Part shown: positions 1 through 7,211 of the stretch, piece by piece | Position numbering within the stretch: the stretch's first letter is position 1 | How the letters are laid out: every line of letters starts with the position of its first letter | From: Actinacidiphila glaucinigra | Lineage (GTDB): Bacteria > Actinomycetota > Actinomycetes > Streptomycetales > Streptomycetaceae | NCBI RefSeq assembly: GCF_900188405.1 | Contig: NZ_FZOF01000010.1 | Span: 124,001 to 188,000 of the forward strand | Direction: 5' to 3' | DNA: 64,000 nt | Position numbers and translations under genes: made by a program | The notes under the pieces: generated by a model | What the model was told of the DNA's origin: nothing | The model's database searches: none | The model's input: only the letters and a program-made list of their open reading frames with translations

Positions 1-894
1 CGGGCCGGGATGCCCCGGATCAAACGCAAGCGCGAGGCCGCACCGACGCTGAACTACACTACCCGCGGTTTCCGCATCAAGGACGGACGCCTGCACCTGG
101 CCGGCGGCATCGTGCTGACGGTGGTGTGGTCCCGCGACCTGCCGTCCGCACCCTCGTCGGTACGCGTGTACCGCGACAGCCTCGGCCACTGGTACGCCTC
201 GTTCGTCGTGACCACTGCCGCAGAACCGCTGCCCGCTATCGGCTGCGTGATCGGTATCGACTGGGGTGTCAAGGAGACCGCGACCACGACCAGCGACGCC
301 CACGACCTGCCCCACGCCCAGCACGGCAAGACCGCCGCGCAGCGCCTCGCGCGGTACCAGCGGATGATGGCTCGCCGTAAGCCTGCTCGTGGGCAGTCAG
401 CATCCAGGGGCTACCGCAACGCCAGACATCAGTCGGCGAAGCTGCACAAGCAGGTGGCGCGCCGGCGGCAGGACACCGCCCGCAAGTGGGCCAAGCGCGT
501 GGTGCGTGACCATGACGCGATCGCGGTGGAGGACTTCCGGCCGAAGTTTCTGGCGAAGACGACCATGGCGCGCAAGGCGGCGGACGCGGCGATCGGCGCC
601 ACCAAGGCGGCTCTGATCGAGATGGGCCGCAAGCACGGGCGTGACGTGCGCCTGGTGCATCCCGCGCACACCACCATGGACTGCGCGTCGTGCGGAGCGA
701 GAACCAAGCACGCACTTCCTCTTTCCGAACGTACCTACACCTGCACCGCGTGCGGAGCCGTGTCCCCCAGGGACAAGAACTCCGCACGTGTGATGCTGGT
801 CCGGGCTGGTCTCAACCCGGCTGGTGCCGATCGTGTAAGCGCTGGAGGACCGCCGGTCCCCAGCCCACGTGAGCCAGGAATCCCCGTTCCTTAA
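1..894 (+). CDS. tnpB: TnpB (IS605/IS200 OrfB) RNA-guided nuclease, 5' truncated by window edge
   Basis: The frame is open from base 1, so the N-terminus lies outside the window; at least 297 codons are seen of about 400 usual for the family. Counting from the first in-window Met, the RuvC-like catalytic set is complete: Asp84 in GIDWGVK, Glu174 in AIAVEDFRP and Asp255 in RDKNSA. A four-Cys zinc ribbon (C225/C228, C245/C248) lies between the last two. TnpB proteins of this family are programmable nucleases guided by an omega RNA made from the 3' end of the element; they help the IS persist after excision by TnpA. No tnpA is visible here, so this may be an IS1341-type (tnpB-only) element. The catalytic residues look intact, so activity is plausible. 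Family assignment is secure; mobility is inferred. Confidence 0.93.
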   Translation, partial: RAGMPRIKRKREAAPTLNYTTRGFRIKDGRLHLAGGIVLTVVWSRDLPSAPSSVRVYRDSLGHWYASFVVTTAAEPLPAIGCVIGIDWGVKETATTTSDAHDLPHAQHGKTAAQRLARYQRMMARRKPARGQSASRGYRNARHQSAKLHKQVARRRQDTARKWAKRVVRDHDAIAVEDFRPKFLAKTTMARKAADAAIGATKAALIEMGRKHGRDVRLVHPAHTTMDCASCGARTKHALPLSERTYTCTACGAVSPRDKNSARVMLVRAGLNPAGADRVSAGGPPVPSPREPGIPVP

Positions 895-911
895 GGCGGG
901 GAGGATGTCAA
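1..911 (+). mobile_element. IS605/IS1341-type element, right part with right end
   Basis: The element carries tnpB and ends just after the subterminal hairpin that is standard for these elements in Streptomyces. Stem TCCCCG (881-886) pairs with CGGGGA (897-902) and is followed by the short tail GGATGTCAA. Sequence after the tail resumes an unrelated reading frame (a disrupted anti-sigma gene), which places the right boundary at about 905-911. These elements make no target duplication, so the exact base is uncertain. The left end is outside the window. Confidence 0.8.
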
Positions 912-927
912 CAACGCGCACATCCAC
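790..927 (+). ncRNA. Candidate omega RNA (reRNA) of the TnpB element
   Basis: In characterised TnpB systems the guide RNA scaffold overlaps the end of tnpB and continues through the right-end hairpin, with the guide taken from flanking host DNA. Here the scaffold would include the 881-902 hairpin and the guide would start at about 911 (AACAACGCGCAC...), inside the interrupted anti-sigma gene. The limits are estimates; only the hairpin and the position relative to tnpB are seen directly. Confidence 0.4.
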
Positions 928-1236
928 GCGCACAGCTCCGCCGACCTCGTCCTCACCTGGGACGGCAGCCGCCTGCACGTCAGCGTCCACGACTCCGACG
1001 ACGAGGTGCCCGCCGTGCGGCTCCCCGAATGGTCCGCCACTGGAGGGCGCGGCCTGGTGCTGGTGAACGCCGTCGCCGACCACTGCCACGCCCGGAGCCA
1101 GGCGAAGGGCAAGACGATCACGGCCTGCTTCACACCGCCCGGCGGAGAGCACGCCGAGCCTTCACCAAATCTTCCCGGCCGCCCCGGCCCGGACCGCGCG
1201 TCACGGGGCAAGCGCAGGGCAACGACATGCTGCTGA
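907..1236 (+). pseudogene. RsbW/SpoIIAB-like anti-sigma ATP-binding protein, 3' remnant cut by the IS
   Basis: Reading in frame immediately from the IS end gives VNNAHIHAHSSADLVLTW, then SVHDSDDEVP, then GGRGLVLVNAVAD and GKTITACF. These match in order the N-box, the G1-like Asp box and the G2 Gly-rich box of Streptomyces HATPase_c anti-sigma/regulatory kinases, usually about 140-160 residues. The first ~50 residues before the N-box Asn are missing because the tnpB element joins exactly there. No start codon or ribosome site remains in front, so the gene is broken. The protein normally binds a SigB-type sigma factor or phosphorylates an anti-anti-sigma factor. The tail after residue ~80 is Pro/Arg rich and may be altered. 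Confidence 0.72.
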
Positions 1237-1275
1237 ACGGCAACGCGGCCGAACCGGGCCCACGAGGGGGCGTCC

Positions 1276-1677
1276 ATGCGAGCACTCACGGAGCACCTGT
1301 CCCTCCGGCTGATCACCGGGACCCGGCGGGTCCTCGATCTGTCGGCGGACTGCCAGTACCGTCCCGACGACCCCTACACCGTCCGGATGCGCTTCGGCCA
1401 CGGCGACGGTGGCGACGAGGCGGAGTGGGTGTTCTCCCGTGAGCTGCTGCTGGCCGGACTCGCGGCCCCGGCCGGGGACGGCGACGTCCACGTCGAACCC
1501 GGCGACCACGCCCACACCCTGATCACCCTCGCCGGGCCCGGGGGCACGGCCGTCCTCCAGGTCGCCACGGGTGAACTCGCCCGCTTCCTGGCCGCGACCG
1601 CGGAACTCGTCCCCCTCGGCACCGAGGACACCCGCATCGACTGGGATGCCTGCATCGCCGGGCTCCTCTCCGCCTGA
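1276..1677 (+). CDS. SsgA-like protein (SALP), sporulation/cell division regulator
   Basis: A 133-residue protein of usual family length. Typical SALP features appear in order: a Cys/Arg-rich N-terminal strand, then DDPYTVRMRFG, then EWVFSRELLLAGL, then GDVHVEPG and a C-terminal LARFLAATAELVPLGTE. SALPs are actinomycete-specific proteins that help place septal and cell-wall machinery during sporulation; SsgB recruits FtsZ. GAGGGGG about 6 nt before the ATG is a good ribosome site. Which of SsgA-G it corresponds to cannot be told from sequence alone. It lies just behind the broken anti-sigma gene on the same strand and may once have shared its transcript. Confidence 0.88.
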   Translation: MRALTEHLSLRLITGTRRVLDLSADCQYRPDDPYTVRMRFGHGDGGDEAEWVFSRELLLAGLAAPAGDGDVHVEPGDHAHTLITLAGPGGTAVLQVATGELARFLAATAELVPLGTEDTRIDWDACIAGLLSA

Positions 1678-1686
1678 GACGCCCCC

Positions 1687-2553
1687 TCAGGGTGCGGGCA
1701 CACCCATCGGGTTCGGGTACGGCAGCGCCCCCGCGCAGGCCCGCGCCACCGTGGACAGCAGCGTGACCAGGTGCTCGACCGCCTCGGGCGCCATCGCCTC
1801 CCAGGGCCGCCGGGCGGCGCGGTCGGTGGCCTCCTCCAGCGCACCGTGGGCCTCCCGGCCCGCGGCGGTCGCGGCGCCGTCCGTGCCGAGCAGGCCGCGG
1901 GCGGCGAGACGGGCCGCGGCGGCGGCCCACTGCTCGTCGGTCCAGCCGCGGTGCGGCTGCAACTCCGTACGCGGCAGGTCGATGCCCGTGCGCAGCACCA
2001 GCGCCTCGCACCCGTCCAGGCCGGCCGCGACGAGCGCCGCGACATGGCCGTCCCCGCGGTGCTCGCGCAGCAGCGTGGCCTGGTGCCAGAGGGCGTCGAC
2101 CGGGTCGCCGGGGGAGGGGAGCGCCAGGTTCGCGGCGGCGAGCACCCGCCCCGCGATGTCGAGGCCGTCGGTCACCGGACGCAGCAGGTCCACCGCCTCC
2201 GCTACGGCGGCCTCCTGCCCCGCCAGCAGCCGCCGCAGCGCCGCGCCCGCCCCGAGTCGGCGAGCCTCCAGGGCGCGTTCGGGCGGAGCGAGCGCCCAGA
2301 CGCCGGGCAGCGCGCGGGCCACCATGCCGGGCGCGAAGCCGAAGAAGGCGGCCACGACGGGCTCCGGTCCCACCGGGCCGAGGGGCGCCGCGCGACCGGC
2401 GAAGTAGCCGCGCCAGTAGCCGCGCAGCCCCGCCTCCTCGTAGGCGGCGCGCGCCTCGGGCGCGAAGTAGGTGACGGCGTGCACCGGTTCGGCGAGCCGC
2501 CACACGCGCCGCGCGGTGACGGAGGCGTCCGCCGGCGTGACGGTCCCGCTCAC
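1687..2553 (-). CDS. SCO6745-family winged-helix-like protein
   Basis: A 288-residue, Ala/Arg-rich soluble protein with features of the Streptomyces SCO6745 family: LAEPVHAVTYFAPEARAAYEEAGLRGYWRGYFAGRAAPLG at the N-terminus (first 50 residues, quoted in part: YWRGYFAGRAAPLG), a middle helical region and a C-terminal GWTDEQWAAAAARLAARGLL segment resembling a winged helix. Its role is unknown. The GTG start at 2551-2553 overlaps the stop of the upstream dehydrogenase by 4 nt (GTGA), so the two genes are translationally coupled. They share the promoter region controlled by the double palindrome near 3.53 kb. Confidence 0.75.
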   Translation of the reverse strand: MSGTVTPADASVTARRVWRLAEPVHAVTYFAPEARAAYEEAGLRGYWRGYFAGRAAPLGPVGPEPVVAAFFGFAPGMVARALPGVWALAPPERALEARRLGAGAALRRLLAGQEAAVAEAVDLLRPVTDGLDIAGRVLAAANLALPSPGDPVDALWHQATLLREHRGDGHVAALVAAGLDGCEALVLRTGIDLPRTELQPHRGWTDEQWAAAAARLAARGLLGTDGAATAAGREAHGALEEATDRAARRPWEAMAPEAVEHLVTLLSTVARACAGALPYPNPMGVPAP

Positions 2554-3470
2554 CGCCGGCCACCTCCCGCCGGCAGCTCGGCCGGCAGGCCGCCGCCGAC
2601 GTCCGTCCTGGCCTCGATCGCCCGCAGGACGGCCACCATGTCCGCCCGTCCGCCGCCCTGTTCCACGGTCTCGTCGAAGAGGGCGTGGCAGACGTCCAGC
2701 AGCGGCGAGGCCAGGCCGGACGCGCGGGCCGCCTCGGCGATCAGCCGGTTGTTGTGGAGCACGTCCGACGCGGCGGCCTGCGCGGAGAAGTCGCGCTCCC
2801 GCAGCTTGGGCGCCTTCATCCGCGACACCGCGCTGGCCATCGGCCCGGCGTCCAGGACGTCGAGGAACTGCCCGGTGTCCAGGCCCTGCCGTTCCGCGAA
2901 GTGGAAGGCCTCGGTGAGCCCGGTGACCATCGTGATGAGGTAGAGGTTGACCGAGAGCTTCATCAGCAGCGCGCCGGGCACCGGTCCGCAGACGAACGAC
3001 TCCCGGCAGACCGGTGCGAGCAGCGGCCGCACCTCCGCCACCGCCTCCGGGTCCCCGGCGAGCATCGTCACGAGCTGCCCCGCCTCGGCGGGCTTGCGGG
3101 AACCGGAGACCGGGGCCTCGACGTAGCGGCCGCCCGCCGCCCGGACGTCGGCCTCCAGACCGCGCGAGTACGCGGGCGACGTGGTCCCCATGTGCACGAC
3201 GACATGCCCGGCCACCCGGGCGGCGAAGTCCGGGGTGCCACGGCCCAGGACGGCGTCGACGGCGGCGCCGTCGGCGAGCATCAGGACGACCACGCGGGCC
3301 CGGTCGAACACCGCGCCGGGCCCGTCCGCGACCTCGGCCCCGGCCGCGCGCAGCGGGGCGCACCGTGCGGCCGCGCGGTTCCAGACCACGAGCCGCGTCC
3401 CCGAACCGGCCAGACGGAGCGCCATGGGCTGCCCCATGATCCCCAGGCCGATGAATCCCACGTCCGCCAC
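2550..3470 (-). CDS. NAD(P)-binding dehydrogenase of the 3-hydroxyisobutyrate/6-phosphogluconate dehydrogenase family
   Basis: A 306-residue protein of normal family length. The N-terminus carries the dinucleotide motif GFIGLGIMGQPMA (residues 5-17). The substrate-binding signature APVSGSRKPAEAGQL lies near 120, and the catalytic Lys in LLMKLSVNLY near 170. The C-terminal helical domain is complete. The family oxidises beta-hydroxy acids or reduces beta-keto acids and imines; the substrate here cannot be named. It is the first gene of a two-gene operon and is read away from a TetR gene, which probably represses it through the palindromes between them. Confidence 0.85.
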   Translation of the reverse strand: MADVGFIGLGIMGQPMALRLAGSGTRLVVWNRAAARCAPLRAAGAEVADGPGAVFDRARVVVLMLADGAAVDAVLGRGTPDFAARVAGHVVVHMGTTSPAYSRGLEADVRAAGGRYVEAPVSGSRKPAEAGQLVTMLAGDPEAVAEVRPLLAPVCRESFVCGPVPGALLMKLSVNLYLITMVTGLTEAFHFAERQGLDTGQFLDVLDAGPMASAVSRMKAPKLRERDFSAQAAASDVLHNNRLIAEAARASGLASPLLDVCHALFDETVEQGGGRADMVAVLRAIEARTDVGGGLPAELPAGGGRR

Positions 3471-3510
3471 TGCCCACCGCCGTCCCGGCCGTCCGGCCGA
3501 TCGACCCGTA

Positions 3511-3550
3511 GCGTTATGACGGCTGTCATAACGCTATGACAGCCGTCATA
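3511..3550. promoter_or_regulatory. Double TetR-type operator between divergent genes
   Basis: Two 16-bp sites lie side by side: TATGACGGCTGTCATA (3515-3530) and TATGACAGCCGTCATA (3535-3550). Each is an inverted repeat of TATGAC with a 4-nt spacer, and the second is the exact reverse complement of the first; the first extends to 10-bp arms GCGTTATGAC/GTCATAACGC. Centres are 20 bp apart, about two helical turns. The position, 40 bp from the dehydrogenase start and 80 bp from the tetR start, fits repression of both directions by the adjacent TetR protein. Confidence 0.8.
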
Positions 3551-3630
3551 ATAGACCTCGCGGCGCCGGTCGTCGGCCCGTGCGCGGGCGGGGCGGGAAG
3601 GCGGGAGGGGCAGACAGTGGGAGGTCGGCG

Positions 3631-4227
3631 ATGACCGGTTCCGAGCGGGGTCCGCGCGAGCGCATGGTCTTCAGCGCCGCGCAGCTCATCCGGCGCGGCG
3701 GCGTCACGGCGACGGGCATGCGCGACGTCGCCGCCCACGCCGGAGCCCCCCGGGGGTCGCTGCAGTACTACTTCCCCGGCGGCAAGGAGCAGATGGTCAA
3801 CGAGGCCGTCGGCTGGGCCGGCCGCTACGCCGGCAACCGGGTGGCCCGCTTCCTGGCCGCCCTGCCCGAGCCGACCCCCGCCGGGCTGTTCGCCGCCATG
3901 GTCGGCCAGTGGACGGACGAGTTCCTGGCGTCCGGCTACGACGCCGGCTGCCCTGTCGCGGCGGCCACCGTGGACTGCGCCGGGACCTCCGCCGCCACCC
4001 GCTCGGCGGCGGCCGCAGCCTTCGCGACCTGGACCGGCCCCGTCGCCGGGGCACTGGAGGAGATGGGTGTGCCGGCCGGGCGGGCACCGGCGCTGGCGAC
4101 GCTGATGATCAGCGCCATCGAGGGCGCCATCGTCATCGCCAGGGCGGAGCGGGACGTACGCGCCCTGACCACCGTGGCCCGCGAACTCGGCCCCCTGCTG
4201 GACGCCTCCGTCGTACCGCCCGGCTGA
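3631..4227 (+). CDS. TetR-family repressor (LmrA/YxaF-like)
   Basis: A 198-residue protein with an N-terminal helix-turn-helix (RERMVFSAAQLIRRGG, then GMRDVAAHAGAPRGSLQYYFPGGKEQM, here given by its key stretch GSLQYYFPGGKEQM). The C-terminal ligand domain has GCPVAAATVD and ISAIEGAIVIARAERD, typical of the LmrA/YxaF subgroup. The start at 3631 is preceded by GGGAGG at 6 nt. It is divergent from the dehydrogenase operon; the shared double palindrome suggests autoregulation and repression of the neighbour. The inducer is unknown. Confidence 0.9.
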   Translation: MTGSERGPRERMVFSAAQLIRRGGVTATGMRDVAAHAGAPRGSLQYYFPGGKEQMVNEAVGWAGRYAGNRVARFLAALPEPTPAGLFAAMVGQWTDEFLASGYDAGCPVAAATVDCAGTSAATRSAAAAAFATWTGPVAGALEEMGVPAGRAPALATLMISAIEGAIVIARAERDVRALTTVARELGPLLDASVVPPG

Positions 4228-4483
4228 ACCGGCCCCTTCCCGCCGGGAGGAGCGGCCACCGGTCGCGCTCGCCCAGCCGGTGCGGGGCGTCGGCCACGGA
4301 GCGGAGAACGCTCCGGCCGAGGCCGCTGGACGCGGATGCCCGGGGGCGGCGCGCCACGGCCGCCGGCCGCCCGTCGCTGACGCAGGCCCGGCCGGGAGGA
4401 CCCGGCGACCGGCCTGCACACGCCGGACCCGTCGCGGCGGCCACGGTCCTGCCGTCGGCCACGGCGCGGAGCGGCGGCAGCCG

Positions 4484-5326
4484 TCACGCGTCGACCGCGC
4501 GGGTGGTCTCGGCCCAGGCGTCCAGGTCTGCCAGGCGCGCGGTGAGGGCGGTGCGCATGGCGTCCGCGCCGGAGATGCCCAGGGCCAGCCGCAGCGGCGG
4601 GGTGTCGCTGGCCGCGGCCGCCCGGATGCCCGCCGCGATGCGCGCCGGTGACGCGAAGGCGGTCACGGGCTGTGCGCCGATGGCCTTCTGGACCTCGCGG
4701 ACGGTCCGGTCGTAGTCGGGGATGGCCGCCGCGATGTCCAGGTTGCCGAGGAACGCGGTGGCGGTGGGCCCCGGCTGGACCATGGTGACCTTGATGCCGA
4801 GCGGGGCGAGTTCGTCGGCGAGGGCGTCCGAGAGGCCTTCGACGGCGTACTTCGTCGCCGCCAGGAGTCCGACGCCGGAGTGGGCGCTCTGCCCGTAGAG
4901 CGAGGAGCCCTGGAAGACGTGCCCGGAACCCTGGGCGCGCAGCACGGGCAGGGCGGCGCGGAGCACGTTCAGGACGCCGAAGACGTTCGTGTCGAAGATG
5001 GCGCGGGCCTGCTCGTCGGTGGCCTCCTCGACGGCCCCGAACAGGCCGTAACCGGCGTTGTTGGAGACCACGTCGAGACCGCCGAAGCGGTCCACCGCCT
5101 GCGCGACCGCCGCCGTGACGGCCGCCTGGTCGCGTACGTCGGTGTCGATCAGGAGCAGCCGGTCGGGGTGGGCGGTACGCAGTTCCTCCAGGGCCGCCGT
5201 GCTGCGGGCCAGCGCGGCGACGTTCTCGCCGGCGTCGAGCGCCTGGGTGGCCAGTTCGCGGCCGATGCCCGAGGTGGCCCCGGTGATCAGCCAGGTACGC
5301 GGCCGGGTCTGAGTGTTCTCTGTCAT
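4484..5326 (-). CDS. Short-chain dehydrogenase-like protein lacking the catalytic Tyr
   Basis: A 280-residue classical SDR fold. The cofactor motif is TGATSGIG (16-23) and NNAGYG is at 89-94. The Ser of the active site is at 141/142 and Lys at 159 in AATKYAVEG, but the position of the catalytic Tyr (four before the Lys) is Leu155. The Tyr that follows the Lys (Y160) is not at the catalytic position. Length and C-terminus are normal for the SDR group that includes many Streptomyces oxidoreductases. It may be inactive as a reductase, or use an altered mechanism or a binding role. No partner genes lie on the same strand; the next gene upstream is divergent. Confidence 0.8.
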   Translation of the reverse strand: MTENTQTRPRTWLITGATSGIGRELATQALDAGENVAALARSTAALEELRTAHPDRLLLIDTDVRDQAAVTAAVAQAVDRFGGLDVVSNNAGYGLFGAVEEATDEQARAIFDTNVFGVLNVLRAALPVLRAQGSGHVFQGSSLYGQSAHSGVGLLAATKYAVEGLSDALADELAPLGIKVTMVQPGPTATAFLGNLDIAAAIPDYDRTVREVQKAIGAQPVTAFASPARIAAGIRAAAASDTPPLRLALGISGADAMRTALTARLADLDAWAETTRAVDA

Positions 5327-5425
5327 GTTTACGACCGTAATGGGACGCTTCGGCTTCCTCGACCGCACTCGCCGCGGCGGGCGCGGTCGCCCCCCGCCGC
5401 AGGACGGCGTGGCAGGCTGGTGCCC

Positions 5426-6160
5426 ATGTGCGGCCGCTATGTCTCCACCCGACGCCCCGAGGACCTGGTGCAGCAGTTCCGGGTCACCGAATGGAATCCG
5501 GAAGCCCTCGTGGCGCCGAACTGGAACGTCGCCCCGACGGACAGCGTCTGGTCGGTCCTGGAGGGCGTCGACCGGGAGACCGGCGCGCTGGAGCGGCAGT
5601 TGCGGCCGCTGCGGTGGGGCCTGGTCCCGTCCTGGGCCAAGGACCCGGCGATCGGCTCCAAGATGATCAACGCCCGTATGGAGACCGTCCACGAGAAACC
5701 GGCCTACCGCCGCGCCTTCACCCGGCGCCGCTGCCTGCTGCCGGCCGACGGCTTCTACGAGTGGGTCCCGGTCCCGGCCACCGAGGACCGGAAGGCCTAC
5801 AAGCAGCCCTACTTCATCAGCCCTGAGCAGCAGGACCAGGGCATGGCCTTCGCCGGCCTGTACGAATGGTGGCGGGACAAGGAGGTCGCCGGCGACGACG
5901 ACCCGGGCGCCTGGCTGGCCACCTGCACGATCATCACCACCGACGCGACCGACGCCGCCGGCCGCGTCCACCCCCGGATGCCGCTGACGATCGCGGCCGC
6001 CGACTACGACGCCTGGCTCGACCCCGAGCACCAGGACCCCGGCGAACTCCGCGCCCTCCTGACCGCGCCGGCCGACGGCCACCTGGCCGCCCGCGCCGTC
6101 GGCACGGCGGTGAACAGCGTCCGCAACAACGGCCCCCACCTGCTGGACACACCCTCCTGA
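5426..6160 (+). CDS. SRAP-domain protein (HMCES/YedK family), abasic-site DNA-protein crosslinker
   Basis: A 244-residue protein beginning MCGRY, where Cys2 becomes the N-terminal nucleophile that bonds covalently to abasic sites in single-stranded DNA. Other family signatures are present in order: APNWNVAPTD, RWGLVPSWAKDP, MINARMETV, GFYEW, an insertion, and HPRMPLTI, giving the conserved Asn, Glu and His. The family protects AP sites during replication and is often associated with the SOS response; no SOS box is obvious upstream. The ATG is fixed because Cys must be residue 2. It stands alone, divergent from the SDR-like gene. Confidence 0.93.
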   Translation: MCGRYVSTRRPEDLVQQFRVTEWNPEALVAPNWNVAPTDSVWSVLEGVDRETGALERQLRPLRWGLVPSWAKDPAIGSKMINARMETVHEKPAYRRAFTRRRCLLPADGFYEWVPVPATEDRKAYKQPYFISPEQQDQGMAFAGLYEWWRDKEVAGDDDPGAWLATCTIITTDATDAAGRVHPRMPLTIAAADYDAWLDPEHQDPGELRALLTAPADGHLAARAVGTAVNSVRNNGPHLLDTPS

Positions 6161-6248
6161 CCGGGCGCCTCGGGCGCATCCCGGGCCCTGCCCGGTCCGC
6201 TCTCGGCGCGCCGGGACATCGCCTCAGCATTACGGTTTGAGCAACGGC

Positions 6249-6281
6249 GTACTCGGCCCGGCCGTCGTCCGGCCCGAGTAC
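6249..6281. terminator. Hairpin between SRAP and haloperoxidase genes
   Basis: GTACTCGG (6249-6256) pairs with CCGAGTAC (6274-6281), with extra GC pairing in the 17-nt loop region. It lies 90 bp after the SRAP stop and 50 bp before the next ATG. It could end the SRAP transcript or act as an operator for the haloperoxidase gene. Confidence 0.4.
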
Positions 6282-6334
6282 GGGCAAGCCCCGAAACCCT
6301 GCGTTCTCACCCGGAGCGAGGAGGCCTCAGGATC

Positions 6335-7162
6335 ATGCCGTACGCAACAGCCAAGGACGGGACCCAGATCTTCTTCAAGGACTGGGGGACCGGCCAGCCC
6401 GTCGTGTTCTCCCACGGGTGGCCGCTGACCGCGGACGCCTGGGACCCGCAGATGCAGTGGATGGTGGACAACGGCTTCCGCGGCGTCGCCCACGACCGCC
6501 GTGGTGGCGGGCGTTCCGGTCAGCCGTGGGACGGCAACGACCTGGACACCTACGCCGACGACCTGGCGGCCGTGATCGAGGAACTCGACCTGCGCGACAT
6601 CATCCTCGTCGGGCACTCGACCGGCGGCGGCGAGGTCACCCGCTACATGGGGCGGCACGGGACGGGCCGGGTCGCCAAGGCCGTGCTGGTGGGCGCGATC
6701 CCTCCGCTGATGCTGAAGACGGAGGCCAATCCCGAGGGTCTTCCGATCGAGGTCTTCGACGAGATCCGCGAGGGCGTGGCGACCGACAGGTCCCAGTTCT
6801 ACAGGGACCTCAGCGCCGCGTTCTACGGCGCGAACCGCGAAGGGTCGACCGTCAGCCAGGGCACCCGCGACGAGTTCTGGCTGTGGAGCATGACGGTGGG
6901 CATCAAGGGCGCCTACGACTGCGTCAAGGCGTTCTCCGAGACCGACACCACCGAGGACCTCAAGAGGATCGACGTCCCGACGCTGATCGTGCACGGAGAC
7001 GACGACCAGATCGTGCCCATCGTCGCCGCGGGCGCCAAGAGCTCGAAGCTGGTCAAGGGCGCCGTCTACAAGGTGTACGAGGGAGCCCCGCACGGGCTGG
7101 CGATGGTGCCGAAATTCGCCGAACGCTTCAACGCCGACCTGCTGGAGTTCGCGCGCGGCTGA
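6335..7162 (+). CDS. Cofactor-free haloperoxidase/perhydrolase (alpha/beta hydrolase)
   Basis: A 275-residue alpha/beta hydrolase of the bacterial non-haem chloroperoxidase type. The start region MPYATAKDGTQIFFKDWG, oxyanion motif HGWPL (28-31) and DRRGGGRS are typical. The triad is Ser95 (GHSTGGG), Asp224 (HGDDDQIVP) and His253 (APHGL). These enzymes make peracids from carboxylic acids and peroxide, which then halogenate non-specifically; many also act as esterases. GAGGAGG lies 10 nt before the ATG. No secretion signal is present, so it is cytosolic. The physiological substrate is unknown. Confidence 0.9.
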   Translation: MPYATAKDGTQIFFKDWGTGQPVVFSHGWPLTADAWDPQMQWMVDNGFRGVAHDRRGGGRSGQPWDGNDLDTYADDLAAVIEELDLRDIILVGHSTGGGEVTRYMGRHGTGRVAKAVLVGAIPPLMLKTEANPEGLPIEVFDEIREGVATDRSQFYRDLSAAFYGANREGSTVSQGTRDEFWLWSMTVGIKGAYDCVKAFSETDTTEDLKRIDVPTLIVHGDDDQIVPIVAAGAKSSKLVKGAVYKVYEGAPHGLAMVPKFAERFNADLLEFARG

Positions 7163-7211
7163 GCCTTCCGCGGCCTTCACCCTCGCGCCCCGGGCCGGCC
7201 GGGCCGTGACG

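Noticed and set aside
4228..4483. Possible small gene between tetR and the SDR-like gene
   Set aside because: Frames extend into both neighbours only as shadows; no start with a ribosome site or protein-like sequence.
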